From: Actinomycetota bacterium
GTDB taxonomy: Bacteria; Actinomycetota; Actinomycetes; Mycobacteriales; JACQDL01
Length of the DNA stretch: 64,000 nucleotides
Assembly (NCBI GenBank): GCA_016201065.1
Contig: JACQDL010000064.1
Location: 1-64,000 of the forward strand
Direction: 5' to 3'
Shown here: positions 1 to 6,894 of the stretch, piece after piece
Layout: each line of letters opens with the position of its first letter
Position numbering within the stretch: position 1 is the stretch's first letter
Position numbers and translations under genes: made by a program
The notes under the pieces: model-generated
Told to the model about the DNA's origin: nothing
The model's input: only the letters and a program-made list of their open reading frames with translations
Database searches by the model: none

Positions 1-110
1 CCGCTGGCGTGGCTGCCCGCAACGCATCGGCGATATCGTCGCCGCAGCCCTGGTCCTGCTTCACCACGAGCACCACCGCACCACCTGACCCACACCGGCA
101 ATCACACACC
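1..110 (+). mobile_element. End of an insertion sequence: C-terminus of a transposase gene (partial)
   Basis: A frame open from the window edge to a TGA at 86-88 ends with RIGDIVAAALVLLHHEHH and a few more residues. A short hydrophobic ALVLL run followed by His/Glu just before the stop resembles the tail of IS4/IS5-type DDE transposases of actinomycetes (recalled, not searched). The opposing radical SAM gene is cut off just beyond it, as an insertion would do. The rest of the element lies outside the window, so inverted repeats and target duplications cannot be tested. Confidence 0.45.
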
Positions 111-752
111 GTGAGCACCAGTTACGCGGAATGCCTCAATCTGCTTGTTGTCGATGCCCGAGTACGTGAACAATAGTGTCACCTTGACATGCCGAAGCGA
201 GTTGAGCCGGTCGATGTCCGCGGGCTTCATCTGGTGCCGCGTGATGACCAGGACGTGATTTGTCAGCTCACGATCGTCCAGGTCTTCGAGCACGGCGAGG
301 GTACGCGGCCGGACGTTCGGCAAGAACGGATCGGTGGCTCGGTTGAACACCTGCACGGGCGTGATGTGCGGCTGGAAATACCGATGACTCACCAGCTGCT
401 CGACCGCCTCGGCGTCCGTCATGAGGGCGCACGGTTGCCGCTGGTCCCACAGTCCGTAGGTGTGTCGGATGCAGTAAGCACAGTCCAGCGGGCAGCCCTG
501 AATGTGGTTCAGGCTCAGGCCACTCTTGCGGTACTCCACGGCTTCACGCGCGCGCTTCTGTAGCCGGCTGACTTCATCCCTGCTGAGCAGCGGAACATGC
601 GTGCTCACCTGCTCTCCCAACTTCCGAAAGGGCGGACGCGATTCGCCGTCCAGTTCCGCAGAGTAGAGCCGCAGGAAGCGGATCAACAGAAAGTTTCTTG
701 GTATTGCTAGAAATATCCCGATTAATCTAGCGCTCCGGAAATCACTCGCCAT
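102..752 (-). pseudogene. Radical SAM protein, 3'-truncated
   Basis: The 216-residue product carries a radical SAM cluster motif, CPLDCAYC (Cys87, Cys91, Cys94 counted from the ATG at 752), which would bind a 4Fe-4S cluster and S-adenosylmethionine. The following FNRATDPFLP and VLVITRH segments fit the start of a TIM barrel, but the protein stops soon after YSGIDNKQIE, about half to two thirds of a normal barrel. The last residues, RVTGAHGV, look like read-through into foreign DNA next to the insertion-sequence end. The start is uncertain: the ATG at 752 overlaps the upstream regulator by 11 bases, and the first 20 codons are AT-rich with a TTA codon (723-725) and rare AGA, ATA and CTA codons, so the true start could lie further in. 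Substrate unknown; probably inactive. Confidence 0.7.
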
Positions 753-1599
753 CTTCCGGCGGTTCGGGCGCAAGATCATCAATCACCCGGTTGATGATCA
801 CCCGCGCCGCTCGGCCGTAGCTGGCCACGGCTGCCAGCGAGTCGAAGATGCCACCGTAGCGGCTAATCTCTTGCGGCTGGGCCAGGTTCAGCTCGGCCGA
901 GAAGGTCTCGACCATTACGCGGTCGCTGTCGAGCAGCCAGAAGCCGTGCGCGGGGGCGACGACGTACGCCGTCTCGAAGCCGATGATGCCGAGCTTCACG
1001 TTGGGCAGCGCTGAGAAGGAAACCATCCGATCAAGCTGCCCAAGCATGACCTCTGGTGGGCACAGCCGGTAGCGCAAAGCTGCTTCGGTCAGCACGAAGT
1101 GAAACCGCTTGTCCGGCCGGTAGAGGATCTCTTGCCGCTGGATGCGAGCCTTCACCGCCTCGTTGATGTCGTTGCGCACCTGAAACACGGTGATGCTTTG
1201 GGCGAAGCGTGCACGCGCGTACTCGGCCGTTTGCAGAAGACCGGGAACGAAGGTGGACTCGAACGCGCGGAACAGCCGCGTCGTGGCATCCAGCTCCGCG
1301 ATTTCGGTCTGATGTTGCTTCAGCCCGGTCTTGAGCTGTCGATGCCATTCGGCGTGTTGCACTTCGAGCGTGTGCAGCGAGGCGAGCAGGGCTTCTGTCT
1401 CGCCTTCGCTGTTCGTCGCCCGCGTCCAACCCCCGATGTCGTCATCTGTCGGCGTCTGCCGGCCATTCTCCAGCTTGGACACCTTGGACGGCGGCCACGA
1501 CAACGACTCCGCGAGCCGCCGACCGCTCATGTCGGCCTGTTGGCGCAGCTCACGGAGTCGCTTGCCGAGCGCGCCGCGCGCCTCGTGCACGCTAGTCAC
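742..1599 (-). CDS. Scr1-type helix-turn-helix regulator (XRE HTH + DUF5753)
   Basis: The 285-residue protein has an N-terminal XRE helix-turn-helix (GKRLRELRQQADMSGRRLAE ... SKVSKLENGRQTP, about residues 10-55) and a C-terminal DUF5753 region with the hallmark VPGLLQTAEYARA. This architecture is that of Scr1-like regulators, which typically pair with small DUF397-type partners. The GTG at 1599 is chosen because an AGGA lies 9-10 bases upstream and the DUF6879 stop is 11 bases away, so the two genes are coupled. Downstream is the truncated radical SAM gene. It probably controls its own cluster; ligand and operator are unknown. Confidence 0.85.
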   Translation of the reverse strand: MTSVHEARGALGKRLRELRQQADMSGRRLAESLSWPPSKVSKLENGRQTPTDDDIGGWTRATNSEGETEALLASLHTLEVQHAEWHRQLKTGLKQHQTEIAELDATTRLFRAFESTFVPGLLQTAEYARARFAQSITVFQVRNDINEAVKARIQRQEILYRPDKRFHFVLTEAALRYRLCPPEVMLGQLDRMVSFSALPNVKLGIIGFETAYVVAPAHGFWLLDSDRVMVETFSAELNLAQPQEISRYGGIFDSLAAVASYGRAARVIINRVIDDLAPEPPEDGE

Positions 1600-1609
1600 G
1601 CCGGTCGTC

Positions 1610-2101
1610 CTATTCGGTGGCAAAGTCGTCCCGTCGCATGGCACGATGCCAGGCGGCATCGCGCCAGTAGTTGTGCTGCACGATCAGGGCTGGGTCTTCA
1701 ATGATCTCGCCGCCGAGGAAGTTCTCAGCCTCGTCGAAATGCATTCGCACCAGCTTGCACGAGTCGAACAGCCAGTAGTCGTAGTCCGGCAGGCCCGCGG
1801 CTTCGTCCCGTCTCAGGTAGCGGATCTCCTCACCGACCGCGCTGGTGTGTCCGGAGCAAAATATCGCAAATCGGCTGTAGTCGGTCAGTGGCATGGTCAC
1901 CACTCGCACGCGGGCGAAGCGGCGCCCTGCCGCCGTCGCTTCGCGGATCATGATCAGCCAGTTCTGGAACCAGCTCATGCCGACCGGCTCACCCGAGACG
2001 AACTGCCGCAGCGCCTCCGTCTCGTTGGCGGACCTGTAGTGGTCGCGCGTCTCTAGCCGGAAGGCGGTGTGTTCGAAGCTGCGGAAGAGCTGGCTGAACA
2101 C
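1610..2101 (-). CDS. DUF6879 family protein
   Basis: The 163-residue protein starts at GTG and has the features of DUF6879: an N-terminal RSFEHTAFRLETRDHY, a central GEPVGMSWFQNWLIMIREAT, a basic strand RRFARVRVVTMPLTDY and an acidic DYDYWLFDS. The family is abundant in actinomycetes, is nearly always beside an Scr1/DUF5753 regulator, and has no established biochemical role. The gene lies between a broken small-protein gene (gap 17 bases) and the regulator (gap 10 bases), indicating one transcript. The Trp/Tyr-rich core and lack of a signal peptide suggest a soluble cytoplasmic protein. Identification is by recognised motifs only. Confidence 0.75.
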   Translation of the reverse strand: MFSQLFRSFEHTAFRLETRDHYRSANETEALRQFVSGEPVGMSWFQNWLIMIREATAAGRRFARVRVVTMPLTDYSRFAIFCSGHTSAVGEEIRYLRRDEAAGLPDYDYWLFDSCKLVRMHFDEAENFLGGEIIEDPALIVQHNYWRDAAWHRAMRRDDFATE

Positions 2102-2118
2102 GGGTCCGATGAGCAGGC

Positions 2119-2352
2119 TCAGCGCTCCTCCGCCGGCGAGTAGCTGCGCACGTAGAACTTGAGCACATCCTCGGGGATCTCGATGATGGCGTCGCCTTCG
2201 GGCACCGGGCCGATGTCGGCCAACGCCTGGGGGTCGGTCACGACCCAGCCCTGCGCGATGTAGGTCTTGCGATCGGTACGGTCGGTGGCGAACAGCGTGG
2301 GTGACTGGCCTTACTGGGAAGCGGGATCTTTGCCAAGAAAGCGGACGTGCAT
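2119..2352 (-). pseudogene. Small partner protein of the DUF6879 cluster, broken by an in-frame stop
   Basis: Reading from the ATG at 2352 gives MHVRFLGKDPASQ, then TAA at 2311-2313, and in the same frame GQSPTLFATDRTDRKTYIAQ and on to a normal TGA at 2119-2121. Without the stop this is a 77-codon gene ending EIPEDVLKFYVRSYSPAEER. The N-terminal VRFLGKDP, the SPTLFATDR box and the GWVVTDP box resemble the short proteins found upstream of DUF6879 genes in actinomycetes (from memory). No good internal start with a ribosome site is visible after the stop. It lies 17 bases before the DUF6879 gene, so it is the natural first gene of that operon. A sequencing error at the TAA would restore it. Confidence 0.65.
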
Positions 2353-2440
2353 CGTGCCTCCGTTGCTAGAAATTTGGCGAACCGTTCTCGGTAATGGTGG
2401 CGGACTGGGACGAGGCCGTCAACTGTCCGGACCTCGGGAA

Positions 2441-2523
2441 CCGGGTCCTCCTGCACGTCCCAGTTCCACTCCCGACCGGCCCGCCCCATCGCTGCGGCTC
2501 GCTCCGGGTCGGCGAGCAGGCCA
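2441..2523 (-). repeat. Duplicated 3' fragment of the glycosyltransferase gene
   Basis: This stretch repeats 2650-2746, the 3' part of the glycosyltransferase gene, almost base for base. Translated, it reads GLLADPERAAAMGRAGREW then NWDVQ. It lacks 15 bases that encode VEREW in the intact copy; that loss lies between two copies of REW and is easily explained by slippage or recombination. The flanks share no further similarity with the gene. The fragment sits between the broken small gene and the intact glycosyltransferase, has no credible start and is probably untranslated. It marks a rearrangement joint. Confidence 0.8.
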
Positions 2524-2625
2524 CGACCCGGGAGGGCGACCGGGTGGATGTCTTCACGTCGGGCGGGGCCCTCAGTGCCTTCGGCACCGGCCCGTAGCGC
2601 GTATGTATCTGGCCTGGAAGTCGGG

Positions 2626-3747
2626 TCAGCCGGCCAGCAGGCGGGCCAGCCGGGTCGCCTGCACGTCCCAGTTCCACTCGCGCTCCACCCACTCCCGGCC
2701 GGCCCGCCCCATCGCCGCGGCTCGCTCCGGGTCGGCGAGCAGGCCAGCCACCCGCTCGGCAACCGCCGCCACCGACCGGCCGGACACGACGTACCCGGTC
2801 CGTCCCTCCAGCACCGCCTCGGGGGCGCCCCCGGAGTCCCCGGCCACGACCGGCAGACCGCTGGCCGACGCCTCCAGGAAGACGATGCCGAGACCCTCAA
2901 CATCCAGCCCACCACGGCGGGTCCGGCACGGCATCGCGAACACGTCACCCGCCGCGAAGTGGGCCGGCAGCTCCTCCCACGGCACCGACCCGGTGAACAC
3001 CACGTCGTCGGCGACGCCCTCCTGCGCGGCCCACCGCCGCAGGCGCGGCATGTCGGGGCCGCCACCCACCAGCAGCAACGCCGCGTCGGGGACCCTGCGG
3101 CGGATCTCCGGCAGGGCGCGGATCAGGACGTCCTGCCCCTTTCGGGGCACCAGCCGGGACACGCACACCACGGTCGGCCGGTCGGCCAGCCCAAGCCGAC
3201 GACGGACCGCGCCGCCATCCACACCGGGATGGAACGCCGCCGTGTCGACCCCCGGTGGCACCCACTCCAGCCGGACCCGCCGGCCCAGTCCCCGCGCGAG
3301 CAGCCGTCGGGTGTACTCACCGAGGTAGGTCACCACATCGACGTCGCGGGCGATCCGGCGCAGCACCTGGCGGGCGCCGGGCAGCATCGCCCAGCCGGTC
3401 TCGTGCCCGTGGGTGGAGGCCACGAACCGCTTCACCCCGGCCGAGCGCAGGCCGCGGGCCAGCAACCCGAGGGGCGCCGCCGCCCCGAACCACACGGTGT
3501 CGCAGCCGTGGTCCCGGGCCACCTCCCGCAGCCGGCGGGCCACCTCCGGGGTCGGCAGCAGCAGGCTGGTCGGGTGCCGGATCACCTCGAACGGCTGCGC
3601 ACCATCGAACGCCGCCGCGCCCTGCCAGTTCGAGGCGTACACCACGATCGATCCGGGCGGCTGGCGCACGGCGAGCTGGTGCACGAACGCCTGGATGCCG
3701 CCAGCCCTGGGCGGGAAGTCGTTGGTCACCACCAGGGTCCGGCTCAC
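2626..3747 (-). CDS. GT4 glycosyltransferase, PimB'-like mannosyltransferase
   Basis: The 373-residue protein is a GT-B fold glycosyltransferase of family GT4. The N-terminal domain begins TLVVTNDFPPRAGGIQAFVH with STHGHE near residue 111. The nucleotide-sugar domain has VSRLVPRKGQ (196-205) and the E-x7-E element in EGLGIVFLEA (Glu284, Glu292). The closest recalled family is PimB', which adds a GDP-mannose-derived mannose to phosphatidylinositol monomannoside at the inner face of the membrane; the exact acceptor is inferred. The GTG start at 3747 overlaps the stop of the M48 gene (GTGA), so the two are coupled. Part of its 3' end is duplicated just downstream. Confidence 0.85.
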   Translation of the reverse strand: MSRTLVVTNDFPPRAGGIQAFVHQLAVRQPPGSIVVYASNWQGAAAFDGAQPFEVIRHPTSLLLPTPEVARRLREVARDHGCDTVWFGAAAPLGLLARGLRSAGVKRFVASTHGHETGWAMLPGARQVLRRIARDVDVVTYLGEYTRRLLARGLGRRVRLEWVPPGVDTAAFHPGVDGGAVRRRLGLADRPTVVCVSRLVPRKGQDVLIRALPEIRRRVPDAALLLVGGGPDMPRLRRWAAQEGVADDVVFTGSVPWEELPAHFAAGDVFAMPCRTRRGGLDVEGLGIVFLEASASGLPVVAGDSGGAPEAVLEGRTGYVVSGRSVAAVAERVAGLLADPERAAAMGRAGREWVEREWNWDVQATRLARLLAG

Positions 3748-5018
3748 GGTGCGGTCACCTCGTGCAGGCGGGCCCAGTCGCGGGCCAGCGCGATCCGTTC
3801 CGGACCGGTCGGGTGGTCGGCGAAGAGCCCGTAGATGATCGGGTTCGGGTCCAGGTCGGAGAGGTTGGTGACGGACAACCGGCGTTGCATGGCGATGAAG
3901 CCGGCTGGGTCGCCGGTCAGGTCGAGGGCGTGCACGTCGGCGCGGGCCTCGATCCGCCGGGAGACCATGGCGGTCACCGGGCCGATCAACAGCGAGGCCA
4001 GCGACAGCACGAACAGCAGCAGCGCCACCGACCTCGGGTCGCCGAGCCCGCCAACCCCGGCCCGGCGGAGCAACCACCCCCACCCGAACAGCAGGTAGGC
4101 CCCGCAGCTCGCGGCTGCCACGGCCAGCGCCCCGACCACGGTGCCGAAGAGCACGTCGTTCCGCTTGGCGTGGCCGAGCTCGTGGGCGACCACAAGCCGG
4201 ACCTCCTCCGGCGGCGCCGAGGAGAGCAGCGTGTCGTACACGACGATCCGCCGGGTGGCGCCGAAGCCGGACACGTAGGCGTTCAGTGCCGTGGTACGCC
4301 GCGAGGCGTCGGCGACCAGCACGTCGGTGACGGGCACCCCATCGGCTCGCGCGAGCTCCAGCAACGACGTGCGCAGCGCGCCCGCCGGCATCGGGGTGAA
4401 CCGGTTGAACACCGGCTCCACCAGCACCGGATAGACGAAGGACAGCAGGAGCACGAGCGCCGCACCGCCGGTCGCGGCCCACCACCACCACGTGCGCGGG
4501 GCGGCCCGGACCACGCCGTACAGCCCGACCAGGACCACCGAGGTGATCCCGGCGCTCAACCCGAAACCCTTGACCGAGTCGAGCAGCCAGCCGCCCCAGC
4601 CCTGGGTGGACAGGCCGTAGCGGCGCAGCACGGTCTGCCCGTACGCGGCGAACGGCATCGTGACCAGCCGACCGACCATCCCGAGCAGCAACCCACCGAG
4701 AAGGACCTGCCAGACCCACCCGCCACCGAACGGCCGGGCCGCGGCGCCGATCAGCCGGCCGCCCAGCGGGGTGAGGCCGAGCGCACCAGCGACGACCAGC
4801 GAGAGCGCCAGCGCGGTGTAGGCGCCGGGACGGAGCAGGTTGTGGAAGGCGTTCTCGCGGGCGATCTGCGCCTGGGTGAAGTCGAGCGCCGGCTGCACCG
4901 GTCTCGGTCCACCGGGCGGGGTGTCCAGGGTCCGCCACGGTGTGCCCAGCGCGAGCACCGCGAGCACCGCGACGCCGAGCACCACCAGCCCCACGGCCGC
5001 CCCACGGTTGCCTGCCAT
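3744..5018 (-). CDS. M48 family membrane zinc metalloprotease (CAAX protease 1-like)
   Basis: The protein has several hydrophobic segments and the zinc motif HELGH (about residues 279-283), with the likely third ligand Glu in RRIEARADVHA (near 357). An N-terminal membrane segment, a CAAX-protease-1-type N-terminal region and the YVSGFGATRRIVVYDT strand before the active site are typical of the STE24/HtpX clan. It is an integral membrane protease, possibly acting in membrane-protein quality control; no substrate is shown. The ATG at 5018 follows GAGGGG at 11 bases; a GTG four codons upstream (5030) is the alternative. A strong hairpin separates it from the upstream NlpC/P60 gene, and its stop overlaps the glycosyltransferase start. 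Confidence 0.85.
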   Translation of the reverse strand: MAGNRGAAVGLVVLGVAVLAVLALGTPWRTLDTPPGGPRPVQPALDFTQAQIARENAFHNLLRPGAYTALALSLVVAGALGLTPLGGRLIGAAARPFGGGWVWQVLLGGLLLGMVGRLVTMPFAAYGQTVLRRYGLSTQGWGGWLLDSVKGFGLSAGITSVVLVGLYGVVRAAPRTWWWWAATGGAALVLLLSFVYPVLVEPVFNRFTPMPAGALRTSLLELARADGVPVTDVLVADASRRTTALNAYVSGFGATRRIVVYDTLLSSAPPEEVRLVVAHELGHAKRNDVLFGTVVGALAVAAASCGAYLLFGWGWLLRRAGVGGLGDPRSVALLLFVLSLASLLIGPVTAMVSRRIEARADVHALDLTGDPAGFIAMQRRLSVTNLSDLDPNPIIYGLFADHPTGPERIALARDWARLHEVTAP

Positions 5019-5072
5019 CCGGCGTGTCACCCCTCGCCGCGCATCCTATGCGCCATCCCCGCCCGGAAAGAC

Positions 5073-5108
5073 GGTGCGGGGCGGGTGGCACGCCACCCGC
5101 CCCGCACC
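5073..5108 (-). terminator. Strong hairpin between the NlpC/P60 and M48 genes
   Basis: Two 17-base arms (5073-5089 and 5092-5108) are perfectly complementary with only AC between them, so the real loop forms from the innermost pairs. The stem is almost all G-C. It starts 19 bases after the NlpC/P60 stop and lies 55 bases before the M48 start. No U-tract follows on either strand, which is common in high-GC actinobacteria. Confidence 0.75.
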
Positions 5109-5126
5109 GCTGCTGCGCCGCGCTGG

Positions 5127-6155
5127 TCAGCCGACCCGGGTTGCCCCGACATAGCTGCCCCACCGCACCGCGGCGTACTTCACGGGTTGGCCCGAGGTCG
5201 GCGCCTCGATCATGACCCCGTTGCCAACATAGATCGCGACGTGACTGATCGGGCTGTAGAAGAACAGCAGATCGCCCGGCGCGAGGTTGCTCCTGTCGAC
5301 GTGCGTCCCGTAGGTGTACTGCTCGCGTGAGGAGTGCGGCAACGAGACACCCGCCTTCCCCCAAACCACCATGGTCAGGCCGGAGCAGTCGTAGACGTCC
5401 GGTCCGGCCCCACCCCACACGTACATGTGCGGTGGATCGGCGTTCGCGATCACCTTGGCCGCGTTCACGGCGGTCTGTGCGGCCGCCGAGTTGGCCGGCG
5501 GCAGGTTCCCGGGGTCGATCGCGGCGTTGACACCGCCCATCCTGGCCCGTTCCTGGGCGGACAGCCGGTTGTACAGCGTGGTCCAGGTGGCCTGCTGCTG
5601 CTTCAGGGCAGCCATCTGGGTATTCAGATCGGTGGCCTTCGCCTGCGCGGCGCGGACCGCCGCCTCGGCGTCAGCCTTTGCCCTGTCGAGGCCGGACTTC
5701 GCCTCACCGACCTTCGCGATCATCGTCGAGCGCTGGGCCGAGACCCGGTCGAGCGCGGACAGCTGGTCGAGGAAGTTCTGCGGGGAGTCGCTGGACAGGA
5801 ACGCGGCGAACTCACCGAACGGCGCGCTCATGTAGACGCCCGCGACCATCTTCCTGACCTGGCCGACCATCGCCTCGTACTGGCTGTCGATCTTCTGTGC
5901 GTTGCGTTGGGCCGCGCTGGCCTTGGCCTTGGCCTTGTCCAGCGTGACCTTGGCGTACAGGGTTTGCTCGTTCATCGCGTCGAGTTGCTGGGCCAGCTTC
6001 TGGACCTGCTCGGCCGCCTGGGCCGACGTCTGCGGGGTCGCAGTCGTCGTAGGCGCTGCCTGGCTGGCGCCGGGCAGCATGGCGAGGGTGAGGGCTGACA
6101 CAGCGGAAACGACGGCGAGACGGGCTAGGCGCGGAGTGTGCCTGTTGCTCGCCAC
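5127..6155 (-). CDS. Secreted NlpC/P60 peptidoglycan endopeptidase with coiled-coil N-terminus
   Basis: The 342-residue protein begins with a Sec signal peptide (basic start, hydrophobic VVSAVSALTLAML, cleavage near ASQAA at 30-34). Residues 45-205 are a long Ala/Gln/Lys-rich coiled coil. The C-terminal NlpC/P60 domain has Cys257 in DCSGL, His305 in SHVAIYVGN and Glu317 as the third active-site residue, as in RipA-type DL-endopeptidases that cut peptide stems during growth and division. The GTG start has AAGGAG ten bases upstream. The mRNA leader carries a c-di-AMP riboswitch, so expression should follow this second messenger. A strong terminator follows the gene, making it monocistronic. Confidence 0.92.
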   Translation of the reverse strand: MASNRHTPRLARLAVVSAVSALTLAMLPGASQAAPTTTATPQTSAQAAEQVQKLAQQLDAMNEQTLYAKVTLDKAKAKASAAQRNAQKIDSQYEAMVGQVRKMVAGVYMSAPFGEFAAFLSSDSPQNFLDQLSALDRVSAQRSTMIAKVGEAKSGLDRAKADAEAAVRAAQAKATDLNTQMAALKQQQATWTTLYNRLSAQERARMGGVNAAIDPGNLPPANSAAAQTAVNAAKVIANADPPHMYVWGGAGPDVYDCSGLTMVVWGKAGVSLPHSSREQYTYGTHVDRSNLAPGDLLFFYSPISHVAIYVGNGVMIEAPTSGQPVKYAAVRWGSYVGATRVG

Positions 6156-6179
6156 AGGGCGGGCGCTCCTTCTTCCGCT

Positions 6180-6328
6180 CGACCGCCTACCGAGTTAGCT
6201 GACGGGCTCGGGCGGGAAGGACGCCCTACGGACCACCGGGGTCAGACGGCGGAACGATTCGCCCCAGGGAGATGGGTCCCCGGCTCAGGCTCTGGCCTGC
6301 TGGCCGTCGCCCGACTCGGCGGTGTCTG
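6180..6328 (-). promoter_or_regulatory. c-di-AMP riboswitch (ydaO/yuaA class)
   Basis: Read on the minus strand, the leader of the NlpC/P60 gene has the conserved blocks of this class in order: ACCGCCGAGT at the 5' side, GAGCCGGGGACCC, CTGGGGCGAATC and, near the 3' end, GCCCGTCAGCTAAC followed by TCGGTAGGCGGT. ACCGCC-GAGT at the start pairs with ACTC-GGTAGGCGGT at the end, closing the outer helix. In actinobacteria this class is often found upstream of cell-wall hydrolase genes and is generally an off switch. It ends about 25 bases before the GTG start, so either an anti-terminator or occlusion of the ribosome site is possible. Confidence 0.9.
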
Positions 6329-6577
6329 CCCAGTGCCGCCAACTTCGCTGACGACAGACATCTGGGTAGACCGCCGAAACACTAGCCGCGAAGGGCCACC
6401 TTAGACAAACACCTGGAGTGAAAGAGGGGCAGATATTGACCCGTTCGAAGGAACAATCGTTATCACTCAACCGTGTGACGCCCAATCAGGGCGCAAACTG
6501 ACCGAACTAGTATATAGGCATCGACAACCGGTCTCGCTCCGTGATCGAAAACCATGACGCCGCCCGCCGCCGCCCGG

Positions 6578-6763
6578 TCATCCGTTCACCGCCGGTGCCA
6601 GCCGCAGGGGAGGCACCAGGCCGCCCTCCGCCAGCACCGCCAAGGCCCCCTGCTCGGTCTCGTCAAGCTCCAGCGTGCCCGGCCCCACGCCGAGCACGAC
6701 CGTGATCACGCAGTCACGGCAGGCGGAGCCGCGCACCCCGCATCTCTCGCAGTCGATCAACAT
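6578..6763 (-). CDS. Cys-rich 61-residue conserved protein
   Basis: The protein begins MLIDCERCGVRGSACRDC: Cys5, Cys8, Cys15 and Cys18 form two CxxC knuckles, a likely zinc or iron site. The rest is acidic and hydrophobic (GTLELDETEQGALAVLAEGG) and ends with a Pro/Leu-rich tail. The ATG at 6763 has GGAGGAG upstream. It is 131 bases downstream of the NYN-domain gene on the same strand. I recall this small protein as conserved in actinomycetes beside nuclease-type genes, but no function is known to me; it could be a metal-binding regulator or an accessory to a nucleic-acid enzyme. Confidence 0.75.
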   Translation of the reverse strand: MLIDCERCGVRGSACRDCVITVVLGVGPGTLELDETEQGALAVLAEGGLVPPLRLAPAVNG

Positions 6764-6894
6764 GCTCGCTCTCCTCCCGTGAGGGTCGCCGCGGCAGGAG
6801 ACACCCCGGCGACCCAGTGCGCCACGGACGCTAGCGTGGGGCACCGACAGCATCGGACCGCACCGCCGGACTTCGACGCCTCGCGGATCCCGGG

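Noticed and set aside
3255-5330. 691-codon plus-strand frame opposite the glycosyltransferase and M48 genes
   Set aside because: Arg/Pro/Ser/Gly-rich composition with no recognisable motif; the opposite strand encodes HELGH and GT-B motifs with proper starts.
2748-5418. Long minus-strand frame running upstream from the glycosyltransferase through the M48 gene
   Set aside because: Only the part downstream of 3747 has glycosyltransferase features; the rest overlaps M48 in another frame with Arg/Gly/Pro-rich composition typical of GC-rich shadows.
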